Of a stretch of 64,000 nucleotides of DNA, positions 25,779-35,021 are shown piece after piece. The notes below the pieces were generated by a model. The model searched no databases. It was not told where the DNA came from and was given only the letters and a program-made list of their open reading frames with translations. The position numbers were made by a program, and so were the translations under genes. Numbering within the stretch: position 1 is the first letter of the stretch; the number at the start of each line of letters is the position of its first letter. This DNA comes from Leptospiraceae bacterium (lineage in GTDB: Bacteria > Spirochaetota > Leptospiria > Turneriellales > Turneriellaceae), in the NCBI GenBank assembly GCA_025055765.1, contig JANWWS010000033.1, forward strand, positions 1 through 64,000, written 5' to 3'.

Positions 25779-26544
25779 CTTGCAGTAATTCGAGGTTTCT
25801 TCTTGTTTCATGGTAAGCCGAGTTTTTTTCAAAATTTTGAGGATCCTCGGCACGCAAGGCATCTAAGGCAAGTAAAAGCTCTTTTTTTGCTTCCTCTTTT
25901 CGCCCCTCACTTAAATAAAGTTGGGCCATAAGTTGGTAACCTCGGGGATCGCGCGGTATTTCTCGGCGGTAATCCTCAAGCAAAGACTTAGCTTTCTCTC
26001 GATAATATGCCATCTCGCCCTCTTTTGCTTTTTGCACATAGCCATAAAAATAAACCAAGGCTAGCTCAAATTTTGCCTCAATTAAACCCGCATTTAGCTC
26101 TAAGGCAGAGAGGTAAGCTTTTTCTGCCTCCCGCACAAGAGAGGGATCCCAATTATTTTGCGAGGCCAAATTCCCAAGGCAGAGCCCCTGAAGTTGACGT
26201 ATTTCTCCATCGATGGATCCGTAACGCTCTGCCAAACGCGCATGTTCCACGCATTGCTGAAATGCCCCACTTTCAGCAAAGAGGTAAGCTAACTTGCGAT
26301 AGGCGACTGCTTGTTTACTTATTTTCTCATAAAGCTCACGTATTTCTCTTTCGTTTTCTCGAATTTCTCTTTCCAAATCTTGTTTTTCTCGACGAAAATC
26401 ACGTCTTCCATAGATTTTCTCAAGCCTTTTGTCTCTCATGCGATGAAGCCAGCTATCCTCTCCACAAGAGACCAAAAAAGGAAGAAGCAAAACCGGCAGG
26501 GCCTTTATTAAATGGAAAATGCCTCTTGCCGGTTTTTGCCTCAT
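25762..26544 (-). CDS. TPR-repeat lipoprotein
   Basis: 260 aa. The signal peptide ends in LVSCG (lipobox, Cys ~27). Residues ~35-75 form a very charged helix (EKQDLEREIRENEREIRELYEK). From ~80 on there are helix pairs with TPR spacing: 'AYRKLAYLFAESGAFQQCVEHARLAERYG', 'AEKAYLSALELNAGLIEAKFELALVYF' and 'GYQLMAQLYLSEGRKEEAKKELLLALDAL'. It is likely a periplasmic scaffold; the partner is unknown. It starts 5 bases after ssb and overlaps dprA. Its first codons contain a 10-bp inverted repeat (26489-26498 with 26527-26536), which could act on expression. Confidence 0.8.
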   Translation of the reverse strand: MRQKPARGIFHLIKALPVLLLPFLVSCGEDSWLHRMRDKRLEKIYGRRDFRREKQDLEREIRENEREIRELYEKISKQAVAYRKLAYLFAESGAFQQCVEHARLAERYGSIDGEIRQLQGLCLGNLASQNNWDPSLVREAEKAYLSALELNAGLIEAKFELALVYFYGYVQKAKEGEMAYYREKAKSLLEDYRREIPRDPRGYQLMAQLYLSEGRKEEAKKELLLALDALRAEDPQNFEKNSAYHETRRNLELLQDESRP

Positions 26545-26549
26545 ATCCT

Positions 26550-26903
26550 TTATGCTGCCATTACGGTTCGATGGGCTCTGTCTGTTATGCGCAGGGCATG
26601 GGCCACCAGAATATATTTTTCCCTTTTACGGCCATCCGCTGCCTGCCAGCGCCTTTGCACGAGTTCACCTGTCACCACTATCTGCAATCCCTTTTTTAAC
26701 AAAGGTTGGTACTTCTCGGCTAACTTTCCCCAGACCTCTACTTCGATAAAATTTGCATGGCTGCCCTCGCTATCTGCAGCGCGCAGCGTGTGGTAGACAA
26801 GGCTAAATCTCAGCAAGCGATGGCCCCCTTGGGTCTCCACCGCCCGAGGCTCCTGGACAAGGCGTCCCCAAAGTTGATGAAAATTTAGAAGTTGGGATGT
26901 CAT
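26550..26903 (-). CDS. ssb: single-stranded DNA-binding protein
   Basis: 117 aa, OB fold: 'LNFHQLWGRLVQEPRAVETQGG', 'LLRFSLVYHT', 'ANFIEVEVWGKLAEKYQPLLKKGLQIVVTGELVQRRWQA'. AGAGG lies 5 bases before the ATG at 26903; an in-frame GTG at 26909 overlaps it and is rejected. The protein stops soon after the fold (ends RTVMAA) and lacks the acidic DDDxPF-type tail by which standard SSB recruits partners. With dprA two genes downstream, it may be a second, transformation-linked SSB. A weak promoter-like TTATATA lies upstream near 26940-26950, and GAGGG-AAA-CCCTC (26925-26937) forms a small hairpin in the leader. Confidence 0.9.
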   Translation of the reverse strand: MTSQLLNFHQLWGRLVQEPRAVETQGGHRLLRFSLVYHTLRAADSEGSHANFIEVEVWGKLAEKYQPLLKKGLQIVVTGELVQRRWQAADGRKREKYILVAHALRITDRAHRTVMAA

Positions 26904-27137
26904 ATACACCTCTCACAGATTTTTGAGGGAAACCCTCTGCCTATATATAACCCGGGATTTGCTAAAAATTTGCAAAATTCGGGAAAAAAATAGGTAGTGA
27001 GAAAAATTTTTTTCATTATATAGGATATCCATATTTTTTTATGAATACTTCAACAAAAATATTTGTAGCTGACATGTCATAGGCTCAAAAGAGATTATCC
27101 TATAAGAGTAGGTCACTTCTTAGGCAAAGGAGATTCT

Positions 27138-27602
27138 ATGGCCCTGGTAAAAAGTTCGCAGGAAATCACAAATTCTACCATTGGACCTAATTCCTACTTC
27201 ACAGGCAGGTTTTATATTAATGGCAGCCTCAAAATTGACGGAAAATTTGAGGGTAAGTCATTACAAGCCGAGCAACTTTACATAGGCAGCACAGGAAAGG
27301 TCAAGACCAATATTGTGGCAAACTCCGTAATTGTGGAAGGGGTGATCATTGGGAATATCACGGCAAGAAACCGTGTCATGCTTTTACCCACGGCCAAGAT
27401 ATACGGAGATATAAAAACACCAGAGCTCATTATCCAAAATGGGGTGATCCTAGAAGGCCGCTGTGTTATTGCCAATGACCTAAAGGTATCAGCAAAAGAT
27501 CTCATTGAAGCAGAATACGCAAAAGACAACCTAAGCGAGGCTGTCTTATTCCCCAAAAACGGCAGACCGCCCGAAAAAGTGGAGCGCAACCAAAATAGCT
27601 AA
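27138..27602 (+). CDS. bactofilin
   Basis: 154 aa. Bactofilins are beta-helical cytoskeletal polymers involved in cell shape and polar structures. The core shows repeated short strands: 'IGPNSYFTGRFYINGSLKIDGKFEG', 'LYIGSTGKVKTNIVANSVIVEGVIIGNITA', 'VMLLPTAKIYGDIKTPELIIQNGVILEG'. Flexible tails flank the core, as usual. A strong AAGGAG precedes the ATG, and the 228-base AT-rich gap to ssb must hold both divergent promoters. The stop overlaps the pdxA start (TAATG). Confidence 0.93.
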   Translation: MALVKSSQEITNSTIGPNSYFTGRFYINGSLKIDGKFEGKSLQAEQLYIGSTGKVKTNIVANSVIVEGVIIGNITARNRVMLLPTAKIYGDIKTPELIIQNGVILEGRCVIANDLKVSAKDLIEAEYAKDNLSEAVLFPKNGRPPEKVERNQNS

Positions 27603-28657
27603 TGCCCGGGGACACAAGTAAGTCCCGGCAAGAACATTATATTGTTATCTCGCAGGGGGATGTGGCAGGAGTAGCTTACCCCCTTCTCCTACAAGTTCTA
27701 AAGCATAGCCACAAATATTTCACAACTACAGAAGTGGCCAAGCTAAAAAACATCATTCTCATAGGGGACCTTTTTGAAAAGGATGAAAAAATCTTGCGCC
27801 AGCTTTTCCTTCTTGAGGAGATCCCCCCAAATAGCCAAGCGATTTTGCATCTCATGGAAAAAAGAAAGACAAAAAAACCTTTGTTCTTGTTTAGCCAAAA
27901 GGCAAGAAGTTATGAAAGCGGTAAACCAAGCACAGGTCTCGCCTTGCGAGCGTACCATAATTTCCAACAAAGTCTAAAAATAGCTTCAGCTCTACCCGCA
28001 GCAAGTCTTCTGACCCTACCGCTTTCTAAGGAATACATCCAAAAGGCAGGGATTGCCTTCTGGGGCCATACGGAGGTTCTAGCAAATTATAGTAAAGAAA
28101 AGGTATTTATGTGTCTTTACCACCCACAACTTTCCGTTATTCCACTTACGAACCACATACCTCTGGCAAAGGTACCTAAAAAAATTTTGGAAACAGATTT
28201 TGTCGCTCTTGCACATGCTCTTTTTTTCTTTCGCCAATTCACTAAAACAAAGAAGAAGTTTGGCCTTACAGGACTCAACCCCCATGCCGGGGAAGGTGGA
28301 AAACTTGGTGACGAAGAGGGCTTTTTGAGTCAAGGGATACAAGAACTAAGCCGCCATGGCGTATCTGTAGAAGGTCCTCTTTCCGCCGATGGTGCCTTTT
28401 CCCTTGAAAGCCGTAAAGCCTACTCCTTGCTCATAACATGTTACCACGATCAGGGTCTGGCCCCTTTTAAAGCCCTTTTTGGCTTACGGGGTATCAATAT
28501 AACGTTAAACCTGCCATTTTTACGGGTCTCCCCCGACCACGGCACTGCCTACCAATTAGCTAAAGAAGGGAAGGGAAACCCACTTGGTGTCGTAACAAGC
28601 CTTCGCTTTGCTATACATAGGGGGGCATTGTGGAAAAAGGTGTATTCTTCCCTGTGA
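27602..28657 (+). CDS. pdxA: 4-hydroxythreonine-4-phosphate dehydrogenase PdxA
   Basis: 351 aa. NAD-dependent step in the DXP-dependent pathway to pyridoxal 5'-phosphate. Signatures: 'VISQGDVAGVAYPL' (GDxxGVG-like start), 'GHTEVLANYS', 'GLNPHAGEGGKLGDEE' (metal-binding His), 'GPLSADGAF', 'CYHDQGLAPFKALFG' (second metal His-Asp) and 'LRVSPDHGTAYQLA'. The substrate and metal residues all appear intact. Translation is probably coupled to bactofilin through TAATG. Confidence 0.93.
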   Translation: MPGDTSKSRQEHYIVISQGDVAGVAYPLLLQVLKHSHKYFTTTEVAKLKNIILIGDLFEKDEKILRQLFLLEEIPPNSQAILHLMEKRKTKKPLFLFSQKARSYESGKPSTGLALRAYHNFQQSLKIASALPAASLLTLPLSKEYIQKAGIAFWGHTEVLANYSKEKVFMCLYHPQLSVIPLTNHIPLAKVPKKILETDFVALAHALFFFRQFTKTKKKFGLTGLNPHAGEGGKLGDEEGFLSQGIQELSRHGVSVEGPLSADGAFSLESRKAYSLLITCYHDQGLAPFKALFGLRGINITLNLPFLRVSPDHGTAYQLAKEGKGNPLGVVTSLRFAIHRGALWKKVYSSL

Positions 28658-28977
28658 GTTTACAACTTTTGCTTTCTCTGCTTATGCTTTTTAATCCCCT
28701 ACTCCCTCGCTATATGAGGGCGCTAACTCTTATTTATAGTCTACTTCTCCTGTGGTTTTGGTACCACGAATTCCTTAATAGTTGGTGGGATGTCATCTCG
28801 GGGGAGATAATCCCTTATCTCGAGGCCACCTTACATACACTGCGACTTGCCCTTCTCTGGTTATGGCCAGTGACGTTAAGCTATCTTTTTTACATGGCCT
28901 CCGACCGAGATGCTAAAATAACCTGGTACTTGCTCTTTGCTCTAACTTTACTAGGCCATCTTTCTTGGTTTTTTTAA
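28630..28977 (+). CDS. small membrane protein, unknown
   Basis: 115 aa, function not recognised. Three hydrophobic segments (about 5-25, 28-42 and 60-105, the last long enough for two helices) and almost no charged loops apart from an 'NSWWDVISGEI' stretch. The start is GTG with GGGGG 4 bases upstream, overlapping pdxA by 28 bases. It ends exactly one base before the PEGA-protein gene. The tight packing between pdxA and a PEGA protein suggests it belongs with the latter. Confidence 0.6.
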   Translation: MEKGVFFPVSLQLLLSLLMLFNPLLPRYMRALTLIYSLLLLWFWYHEFLNSWWDVISGEIIPYLEATLHTLRLALLWLWPVTLSYLFYMASDRDAKITWYLLFALTLLGHLSWFF

Positions 28978-30381
28978 ATGCCGCTCTTGTGGTTCCTGCT
29001 TTTGACACTAAGCCTCTACGGTGCTGCGGAAATACCTAATGGTGGCAAAGTGCTTTTTCCGCAAGAGATAAACTTCTATCTTGGGGGTGAGCTTGAAAAC
29101 ATCCCACAAGAAAAGCGCTACCTCAAGGAGCTTATAACCATAGCCTTAAAAGACCAACTCGCCCTATTACGCACACTGCCTTGGCAGCCAAATGAACCAA
29201 GTCAAATTATCTACCCACTTCAAGAACGCTATGGGGAAGACCCTTTTTGGGATTTTTACTCCCTCCCACAAAAAACGCAGCAGCTCTTACCTATAAAGCT
29301 CATAAGTAGCGAAATTCCTAACTCCCCCAAAGAGTTTCGTTCCTTACTTAAAAGAAAAACGGGGCTACACTTCTACTGGAAGCTCACCTCCCAAGAAAAA
29401 AGAACAGGAGAGCTATATGACTTTGTCGGCCGCCTCTATCGCAAAGAGGAGCTCATAAGTGAAGAAAGATTTTCATTTTATGAAAATGAGGTTTTTGAAA
29501 AACTAACTAAGCTGGGAGCAAATTTACGCAAAACACTTTTAGAAGACAATTGGGGCATACTTTATGTAAAGAGCAATGTTGAAAGAGCCTCTCTTTACCT
29601 TAACAACATTTTCTGGGGTAAAACCCCTCTTGAAATTGAGGCTATCCCCGCAGGGAATTATCGGGTAAGGCTAATGGCAGAAGGCTATGAGGATTTTGAA
29701 GAAAACCTGGAAGTCAAAGCCGGCATAAAACAAGAATTTACAGCGACTCTTAAGCCTCAAAAAGGCGAAGGCTCTCTTATCATTCAAAGCGATCCGCCCG
29801 GTGCCAAGGTCTACCGCGAAGCCCTTTATGTAGGCATCACCCCCTTACTGTTACGGGATTTACCCTTTGGCCAATATCGTTTTCGTCTCTCGCAAGATGG
29901 CTTCCAAGATGAAATTTTTTATGTTACTCTACATGAAAAAGAAGCGCACCAAGAAATTGCACTATCACTTGTTTCTCGTGATAAAGCCCCCATTGCTTTA
30001 AACTACTATTCCTTTTTTGTCGGCTCCTTAGCCCTCTCAGGCGGTTTTTTTGCTAGCTGGCTTTACTTTTCCGTAAAGCGAGATGAGCTACGTGATGAGA
30101 TGCTCACTAAGCTTTCTACCACAAACCCAGCTTATTTCACAAGCCAAGACTGGGCACTCTTTGACTCTCTTTCTCCCCAAATACGGCGCTATGAGCTTTA
30201 TGCCACCTATTCTCTATATGGTGTAGGAATGAGTTTAATATCTGCCTTGTATTTTTTCTATCGCTACATGGCCTCCCTAGAGCCAAAGATAGCTTACAAG
30301 GCAACCTACCCGCAGGAGACCCAAATGGCCTTTTTTGTCTTTCCCCAGCATGCCTCCCTTGGTTATAGTTGGCAGTTCTAA
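28978..30381 (+). CDS. PEGA-domain envelope protein
   Basis: 467 aa. An N-terminal signal peptide (LLWFLLLTLSLYGAA) is followed by a ~200-aa region without recognised motifs, then two PEGA repeats: 'ASLYLNNIFWGKTPLEIEAIPAGNYRVRLMAEGY' (near 205-250) and 'GAKVYREALYVGITPLLLRDLPFGQYRFRLSQDGF' (near 275-320). Two membrane helices lie near 345-365 and 410-430. PEGA repeats are small beta modules of surface proteins. The family is common in spirochaetes. Its stop codon touches the stop codon of the convergent amidohydrolase gene. Confidence 0.82.
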   Translation: MPLLWFLLLTLSLYGAAEIPNGGKVLFPQEINFYLGGELENIPQEKRYLKELITIALKDQLALLRTLPWQPNEPSQIIYPLQERYGEDPFWDFYSLPQKTQQLLPIKLISSEIPNSPKEFRSLLKRKTGLHFYWKLTSQEKRTGELYDFVGRLYRKEELISEERFSFYENEVFEKLTKLGANLRKTLLEDNWGILYVKSNVERASLYLNNIFWGKTPLEIEAIPAGNYRVRLMAEGYEDFEENLEVKAGIKQEFTATLKPQKGEGSLIIQSDPPGAKVYREALYVGITPLLLRDLPFGQYRFRLSQDGFQDEIFYVTLHEKEAHQEIALSLVSRDKAPIALNYYSFFVGSLALSGGFFASWLYFSVKRDELRDEMLTKLSTTNPAYFTSQDWALFDSLSPQIRRYELYATYSLYGVGMSLISALYFFYRYMASLEPKIAYKATYPQETQMAFFVFPQHASLGYSWQF

Positions 30382-31533
30382 TTAACACTCTAAAAGTTCT
30401 ATCTCGCGACACATAGCTAAAGAAGAAATTTCAGGCCGGGCCCCCTTGAACAAAAAATGTGGCACGGAACGCAACGGTATTTCGAAAAATTCGTAGGCAG
30501 CAAAAGTAGCTGCCCTCATAAGCTGGCTTTCCTTACATAGCTGCAAAGCACCCAAGGCATAGAGCTCATCGATTACCGAAACATCAGGGCTACTCGCAGG
30601 ACTATCTGTACCAATAAGCAAAGTAAGCGGCGACTTTAACAAAGTCTCAAAGTTTTTTCGCTCATAACCTAAATATATATTACTGCGGTGACAGAGCACC
30701 CAAGCCGCATGAGGCACATGGTCCTGCAGGTATAAAATGTCATGCCAGCGTGCATGCAAGAGATGCACGAGAATTAGCTTTTTAAAAGAAAGCATTCCCA
30801 TCTGAGATAGGTATTCCAAAAGGGGTACCTGGTAGATTTCCCGATGGCGCACATATTGGCCAAGGGAAGTTAATATTTCATAGGCAGAGCCAATTTCATA
30901 TGGGAGCAGGTATTCTTCCGGCGCCTCCAAAAGATGCATACTTAGGGTTGTGCGCCTTGCCTTTTCTCGTACAAAGCGCAACACAGCTGGCGAGCTTCCA
31001 TAAGGAGAGTGGATAGTTGGGAAAACAAAGGGGTCCCGGGCCATCAGCTCCTGAGCTTCCTCGATGCGCCTCTTGTCATGAGGATGTGAGAAACCCAGAA
31101 TCTCGAAAAAGCGGTTGCCACGAAAATAGGGCAGACCCAAAAGTGCCATAGTAAATTGACTGTCATTGGCAATATCGTTAAAAAAAAAGGTACCCCGCAA
31201 AAAGGCTTGGTGAACCATATGGGCTGCCGCGGCCACCTTTTGTGAAAGAGAAACTCCTTCTCTATGGGCGACAACTTGGGAGATAAAACCACGGAGGCCT
31301 AAGGCTCGGGGTATTTTCCCAACTAGATAAGATAGCTCAAGATGTGTGTGGGCATTGACAAAGCCGGGTAGCACCACACCCTCAGGTAGATTTTTGCGGG
31401 GAAAGCCCTTGGGGGGCTGACCAAAACCACTTTCTAGGATTTCTCGACCAGCTACAAGATACCAGGGATCTCTGCGAAAGCTGCCATCCGGCAAAAGACC
31501 CCATTGCCCTTTGTAGAGCCGGAAAATTTGCAT
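30382..31533 (-). CDS. amidohydrolase-family deaminase
   Basis: 383 aa, metal-dependent hydrolase of the TRZ/ATZ/cytosine-deaminase branch. Visible: the metal-binding 'VVLPGFVNAHTHLELSYL', a central His segment 'LSMHLLEAPEEY', 'LILVHLLHARW' and 'LLIGTDSPASSPDVSVIDEL' with the catalytic Asp. The NAHTHLELS start resembles aminodeoxyfutalosine deaminases of the futalosine menaquinone pathway, but no other mqn genes are nearby, so that is only a suggestion. It starts one base after the pheT stop on the minus strand, so it is probably co-transcribed with pheST. Confidence 0.82.
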   Translation of the reverse strand: MQIFRLYKGQWGLLPDGSFRRDPWYLVAGREILESGFGQPPKGFPRKNLPEGVVLPGFVNAHTHLELSYLVGKIPRALGLRGFISQVVAHREGVSLSQKVAAAAHMVHQAFLRGTFFFNDIANDSQFTMALLGLPYFRGNRFFEILGFSHPHDKRRIEEAQELMARDPFVFPTIHSPYGSSPAVLRFVREKARRTTLSMHLLEAPEEYLLPYEIGSAYEILTSLGQYVRHREIYQVPLLEYLSQMGMLSFKKLILVHLLHARWHDILYLQDHVPHAAWVLCHRSNIYLGYERKNFETLLKSPLTLLIGTDSPASSPDVSVIDELYALGALQLCKESQLMRAATFAAYEFFEIPLRSVPHFLFKGARPEISSLAMCREIELLEC

Positions 31534-31534
31534 A

Positions 31535-33946
31535 TTAGCTACGCAGAGGAAACCCTGCTTTAGCCATTTTCTCTACCAGCTCTTCTTGTAAATTCTTAAT
31601 TTCATCACTTTTTAGGGTGCGTGTTGGGTTGCGCCAGGTTATGCGAAGTGATACAGCCTTTTTGTCTGAAGCGATGGGGGGGCCCTCATAAGTATAAAGA
31701 AAGCGGATGTCCTCAATATAAGTCCTATCTTCCTCCGGGGGAGATTCGACCTCTCCCATAGTCTTTAATATCTGAGCTACCGGTGTTCTCCGAGGTGCGA
31801 TAATGGTAATTTCAAAATCACTAGCGGGATAGCGGGGTAGCCTAACATAGCGCACCTCGCCCTTAAGATAATAGCGCAACAAATCCTCCAGAAAGAATTC
31901 CAAATAAAGTACAGGTAGTGGAATTTTCCACTGATCCAGTATGGCGGGATGTAGCTGGCCGAGACGTATCAAGCTTTTTTGTTCACTAATTAATTCGAGG
32001 GCTCGTGTGGGGTGGAATATATTTTGTTTTAAAGCTCTTTGTTCAAAATGGTAGACACCCATTTTCTTCAGAAGGTCGTGGCAGAGGCTAATCATTTGCT
32101 TAAGATCTTTGACAGGCTCTCGGGTAGTCTCGATTGCTGAGAGAAAAAGTCTTTCTTGGGGCAGTTCTTCTTGTCTTGGCAAGAAAATTCGTTCTATCTC
32201 AAAAAAGCGCAATTCGGAAAATTCTTTATAGTGTGAGGCCACATTGCGCAAGAGCATCACAAGAGGCGAGGTGCGCAGGTACTTTTGCTCGGCCTGCAGA
32301 GGGTTTAAAAGAAAAAGAGCTTTTTCACTATAGCGCTTGTCTAATTCTAGCTCATTCGCGGTGCAAAAGTGATAATTGTAGACCTCGCTAAAATGATAGC
32401 GCCATGCAAAAAGTTTACGCAGCTCATGTTCCATCCGCCGTAAGTGATTTGCCTTTGTGGGCACCGTACAGGCTACCATGAAAGGGACAGGCCTAATTTC
32501 TTTATATCCAATAAGCCGGCCTATTTCCTCGACCAAATCTTCAGGTATAGTGATATCGTAGTAAGAGCGATAATCAGGAACCTCGACTGTCAGATCATCA
32601 TCATGAGCTAAGACCTTCATACCCAGAGATCCAAGCACCTGTTGAATTTTCGACAGAGAAAGCTCCTCTAAGCCAAGTCTTTGCCTAATATAGCTAACTT
32701 TGGTGTGGATTTTATTTTGAAGTGCCGTGGCCAGCTCTACCTGGGAAAGAGGTCCTGCCAAGCAATTGGGTACGAATTGTTTTACTAAGGCATAGTAGCG
32801 ATATAAAGCCTTTTTTGCTAATACTGGCGAGAGACCTTTTTCAAAGCGCTGGCTTGCTTCGCTACGTATTAAAGTCTCTCTAAGACTGCGGCGGATTTCT
32901 GGTCTTAGAAAGGTCGCACTTTCTAAAAAGATTGTTTTTGTCTCTAAACTTGTCTCGCTCTCCTTGCCCCCCATGACCCCAGCAAGTGCCAGAGGTCTCT
33001 CCCCGTCTTTAATAAGCAAAATATTTTCGCTTAAATTGATTTTTCTGCCATCAAGTAAAATTAGCGAATCTCCCGGCTGAGCGTAAGCTACTCTTATAGG
33101 TCCCTGCAGTTTTTTTCGATCAAAGGCATGGGTGGGCTGGCCCACTTCAAGCATCACATAGTTAGATAGATCCACCCAAAAATTGACCGGTCGCATTCCA
33201 CACAGAATAAGCCGACTCTGAATAAGTAAAGGGGTTATTGGCAAGTTCGTAACAGAAAAAACCATGCCATAATAAGCCACTGCCCCCGTATCTATGATTA
33301 CCTCCAGCTTATCCTCATTTGTCACCAAAAGATTAACCTCTTCAAGAGGGTCTTTTTTCAAAGGACGGGATAAAAGCGCGGCAATTTCTCGGGCAAAACC
33401 ATAGTGACTCCACAAATCTCCTCGATGAGTGATAGATTTGTTGTCAATTTCAAGAATCGTATCTTGCAAATGCAAAGCCTGGGCAACAGAGTGACCCACA
33501 ATACTCTCTTCGGGTAACTCCAAGATACCCGTTAGATTGTCGGCACTTGCCCACATAAAGTCTTTTAATTGAAGCTCTTCGGCCGAGAGAAGCATACCTT
33601 CGCTCGCCACACCACGCAAAAGAGCATTTTCGATTTTTTTACCCCCAGGAAGCACACTCCCCGCAGGAGCTAAAGGATATTTCTTCCCTTCTTTTACATT
33701 GGGGGCACCGGTAACCACACTAAGGCTTTTGTCAGCTAATTGTACTTCGCAAATCTTCAACTTATCGGCATTGGGATGAGCTTTAAGAGATTTTACCTCC
33801 ACCACAGGAAATTTGTTGAGGTGGGCAAAGGGTTCTTCCACACCCTCAACCTCGCATGTCTTCATTGTTAAAAGCTCTGCTAGCTCATACGGACTGATTC
33901 CTTCTAAATCCACAAATTCATTAAGCCACTTGTAACAGAGCTTCAT
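31535..33946 (-). CDS. pheT: phenylalanyl-tRNA synthetase, beta subunit
   Basis: 803 aa, normal full length. Order of domains: N-terminal B1; EMAP/tRNA-binding insert ('VKSLKAHPNADKLKICEVQ', ~50-150); B3/B4 editing domain; B5 ('RQRLGLEELSLSKIQQVL'); catalytic-like core; C-terminal anticodon-binding FDX-ACB domain ('LPRYPASDFEITIIAPRR' to the end). It lies 7 bases downstream of pheS with a weak AGAG before the ATG. Confidence 0.97.
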   Translation of the reverse strand: MKLCYKWLNEFVDLEGISPYELAELLTMKTCEVEGVEEPFAHLNKFPVVEVKSLKAHPNADKLKICEVQLADKSLSVVTGAPNVKEGKKYPLAPAGSVLPGGKKIENALLRGVASEGMLLSAEELQLKDFMWASADNLTGILELPEESIVGHSVAQALHLQDTILEIDNKSITHRGDLWSHYGFAREIAALLSRPLKKDPLEEVNLLVTNEDKLEVIIDTGAVAYYGMVFSVTNLPITPLLIQSRLILCGMRPVNFWVDLSNYVMLEVGQPTHAFDRKKLQGPIRVAYAQPGDSLILLDGRKINLSENILLIKDGERPLALAGVMGGKESETSLETKTIFLESATFLRPEIRRSLRETLIRSEASQRFEKGLSPVLAKKALYRYYALVKQFVPNCLAGPLSQVELATALQNKIHTKVSYIRQRLGLEELSLSKIQQVLGSLGMKVLAHDDDLTVEVPDYRSYYDITIPEDLVEEIGRLIGYKEIRPVPFMVACTVPTKANHLRRMEHELRKLFAWRYHFSEVYNYHFCTANELELDKRYSEKALFLLNPLQAEQKYLRTSPLVMLLRNVASHYKEFSELRFFEIERIFLPRQEELPQERLFLSAIETTREPVKDLKQMISLCHDLLKKMGVYHFEQRALKQNIFHPTRALELISEQKSLIRLGQLHPAILDQWKIPLPVLYLEFFLEDLLRYYLKGEVRYVRLPRYPASDFEITIIAPRRTPVAQILKTMGEVESPPEEDRTYIEDIRFLYTYEGPPIASDKKAVSLRITWRNPTRTLKSDEIKNLQEELVEKMAKAGFPLRS

Positions 33947-33953
33947 AGAACTC

Positions 33954-35015
33954 TTAAAATTGCCTTAAAAATGCGGGATCAGCCGACATAAAGTGACGGA
34001 TATCCTCAATTTTATAGCGTAGCATGACAAGGCGAGTGAGCCCCAGCCCAAAGGCAGCTCCCTGCCACTTCATTGGGTCTAGACCTCCTGCCCTCAGTAC
34101 ATTTGGATGAACAAGACCACAGGGCAGTACCTCCACATACCCTGTCTGCTTACACACAGAGCAGCCCTTGCCCCCACAAAGAAGACAGAGCATATCAAGT
34201 TCAAAGCCTGGCTCCACAAAAGGGAAGTAGCCTGGCCTTAATCTAATGTTTACCTCCTGTTTAAAGATTTCTTTTAAGAGAGTATGCATGAGAAACAAAA
34301 GATGTCCTACGCTTACCTCGCGATCAATAACCATGCCCTCCATTTGATAAAAGGTGTGTTCATGCGAAGCGTCAAGTTCTTCATATCGAAAAACCCTTCC
34401 AGGAACAATAATGCGAAAGGGGGGGGATAACTGCTGCATGGCCCGCACCTGCACGGGAGAGGTGTGGGTGCGCAATAAGAAGCCATCATTTGTATAAAAA
34501 GTATCTTGCATTTCTCGAGCTGGATGATCTTCGGTAAAATTAAGTGCTCCAAAGTTGTAAAAATCGGTTTCTACTTGAGGGCCATCTAAGATACTAAATC
34601 CCATAGAAGTAAAGATATCCTCAAGCTCCTTCTGTACCTGGCTTACAGGGTGAATATGACCCTCTCCTTTTTTGTGATACCCTTCTGGAAAGGGCAAGGG
34701 TGGCTCTGTAACATCAAACCATTCTTCTTCCGCAAGCCTTTCATAGCGCAAATAGCGCAGCTGCCTTTCCCTCACTTGGAATGTGGCCATAAGCTCTTCT
34801 TTAACGAAATTAGCTTTTTTCCCAAGCTCAGATCTCTCTTCACTCGGAAATTCTCCCAGTTTCTTAAGTAAGGAGCTAAGAAAACCTTTCTTGCCAAAAT
34901 ATTCTTGGCGTAGTTTTTCAAGCTCCGATTCTGAGTGAACCTCTGCTAATTTTTCCTTTAGCTGAGAAGAAATGAGATCAAGTTGGCCAAGAAAGCTTTC
35001 CCTTTCCATTGCCAT
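33954..35015 (-). CDS. pheS: phenylalanyl-tRNA synthetase, alpha subunit
   Basis: 353 aa from the ATG at 35015. An N-terminal coiled coil (~1-90) precedes the class II core with 'HPVSQVQKELEDIFTSMGFSI', 'FEELDASHEHTFYQMEGMVID'-like motif 2 (FRYEELDASHEHTFYQMEG) and motif 3 'GAAFGLGLTRLVMLRY'. A zinc-ribbon-like insert CLLCGGKGCSVCK precedes 'VLPCGLVHPNVLR', as in a subset of bacterial PheS. The frame is open to a TTG at 35063, but promoter-like hexamers end 6 bases before the ATG at 35015, which supports that start. A second ATG at 35009 is also possible. Confidence 0.95.
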   Translation of the reverse strand: MAMERESFLGQLDLISSQLKEKLAEVHSESELEKLRQEYFGKKGFLSSLLKKLGEFPSEERSELGKKANFVKEELMATFQVRERQLRYLRYERLAEEEWFDVTEPPLPFPEGYHKKGEGHIHPVSQVQKELEDIFTSMGFSILDGPQVETDFYNFGALNFTEDHPAREMQDTFYTNDGFLLRTHTSPVQVRAMQQLSPPFRIIVPGRVFRYEELDASHEHTFYQMEGMVIDREVSVGHLLFLMHTLLKEIFKQEVNIRLRPGYFPFVEPGFELDMLCLLCGGKGCSVCKQTGYVEVLPCGLVHPNVLRAGGLDPMKWQGAAFGLGLTRLVMLRYKIEDIRHFMSADPAFLRQF

Positions 35016-35021
35016 CAAGGC

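Noticed and set aside
26007-26699. 230-aa open frame on the plus strand across the TPR and ssb genes
   Set aside because: Antisense to two well-supported genes; contains no recognisable motif.
27071-27078. Palindrome GACATGTC upstream of bactofilin as an operator
   Set aside because: An 8-base palindrome is expected by chance in 64 kb and no second copy near a promoter was noticed.
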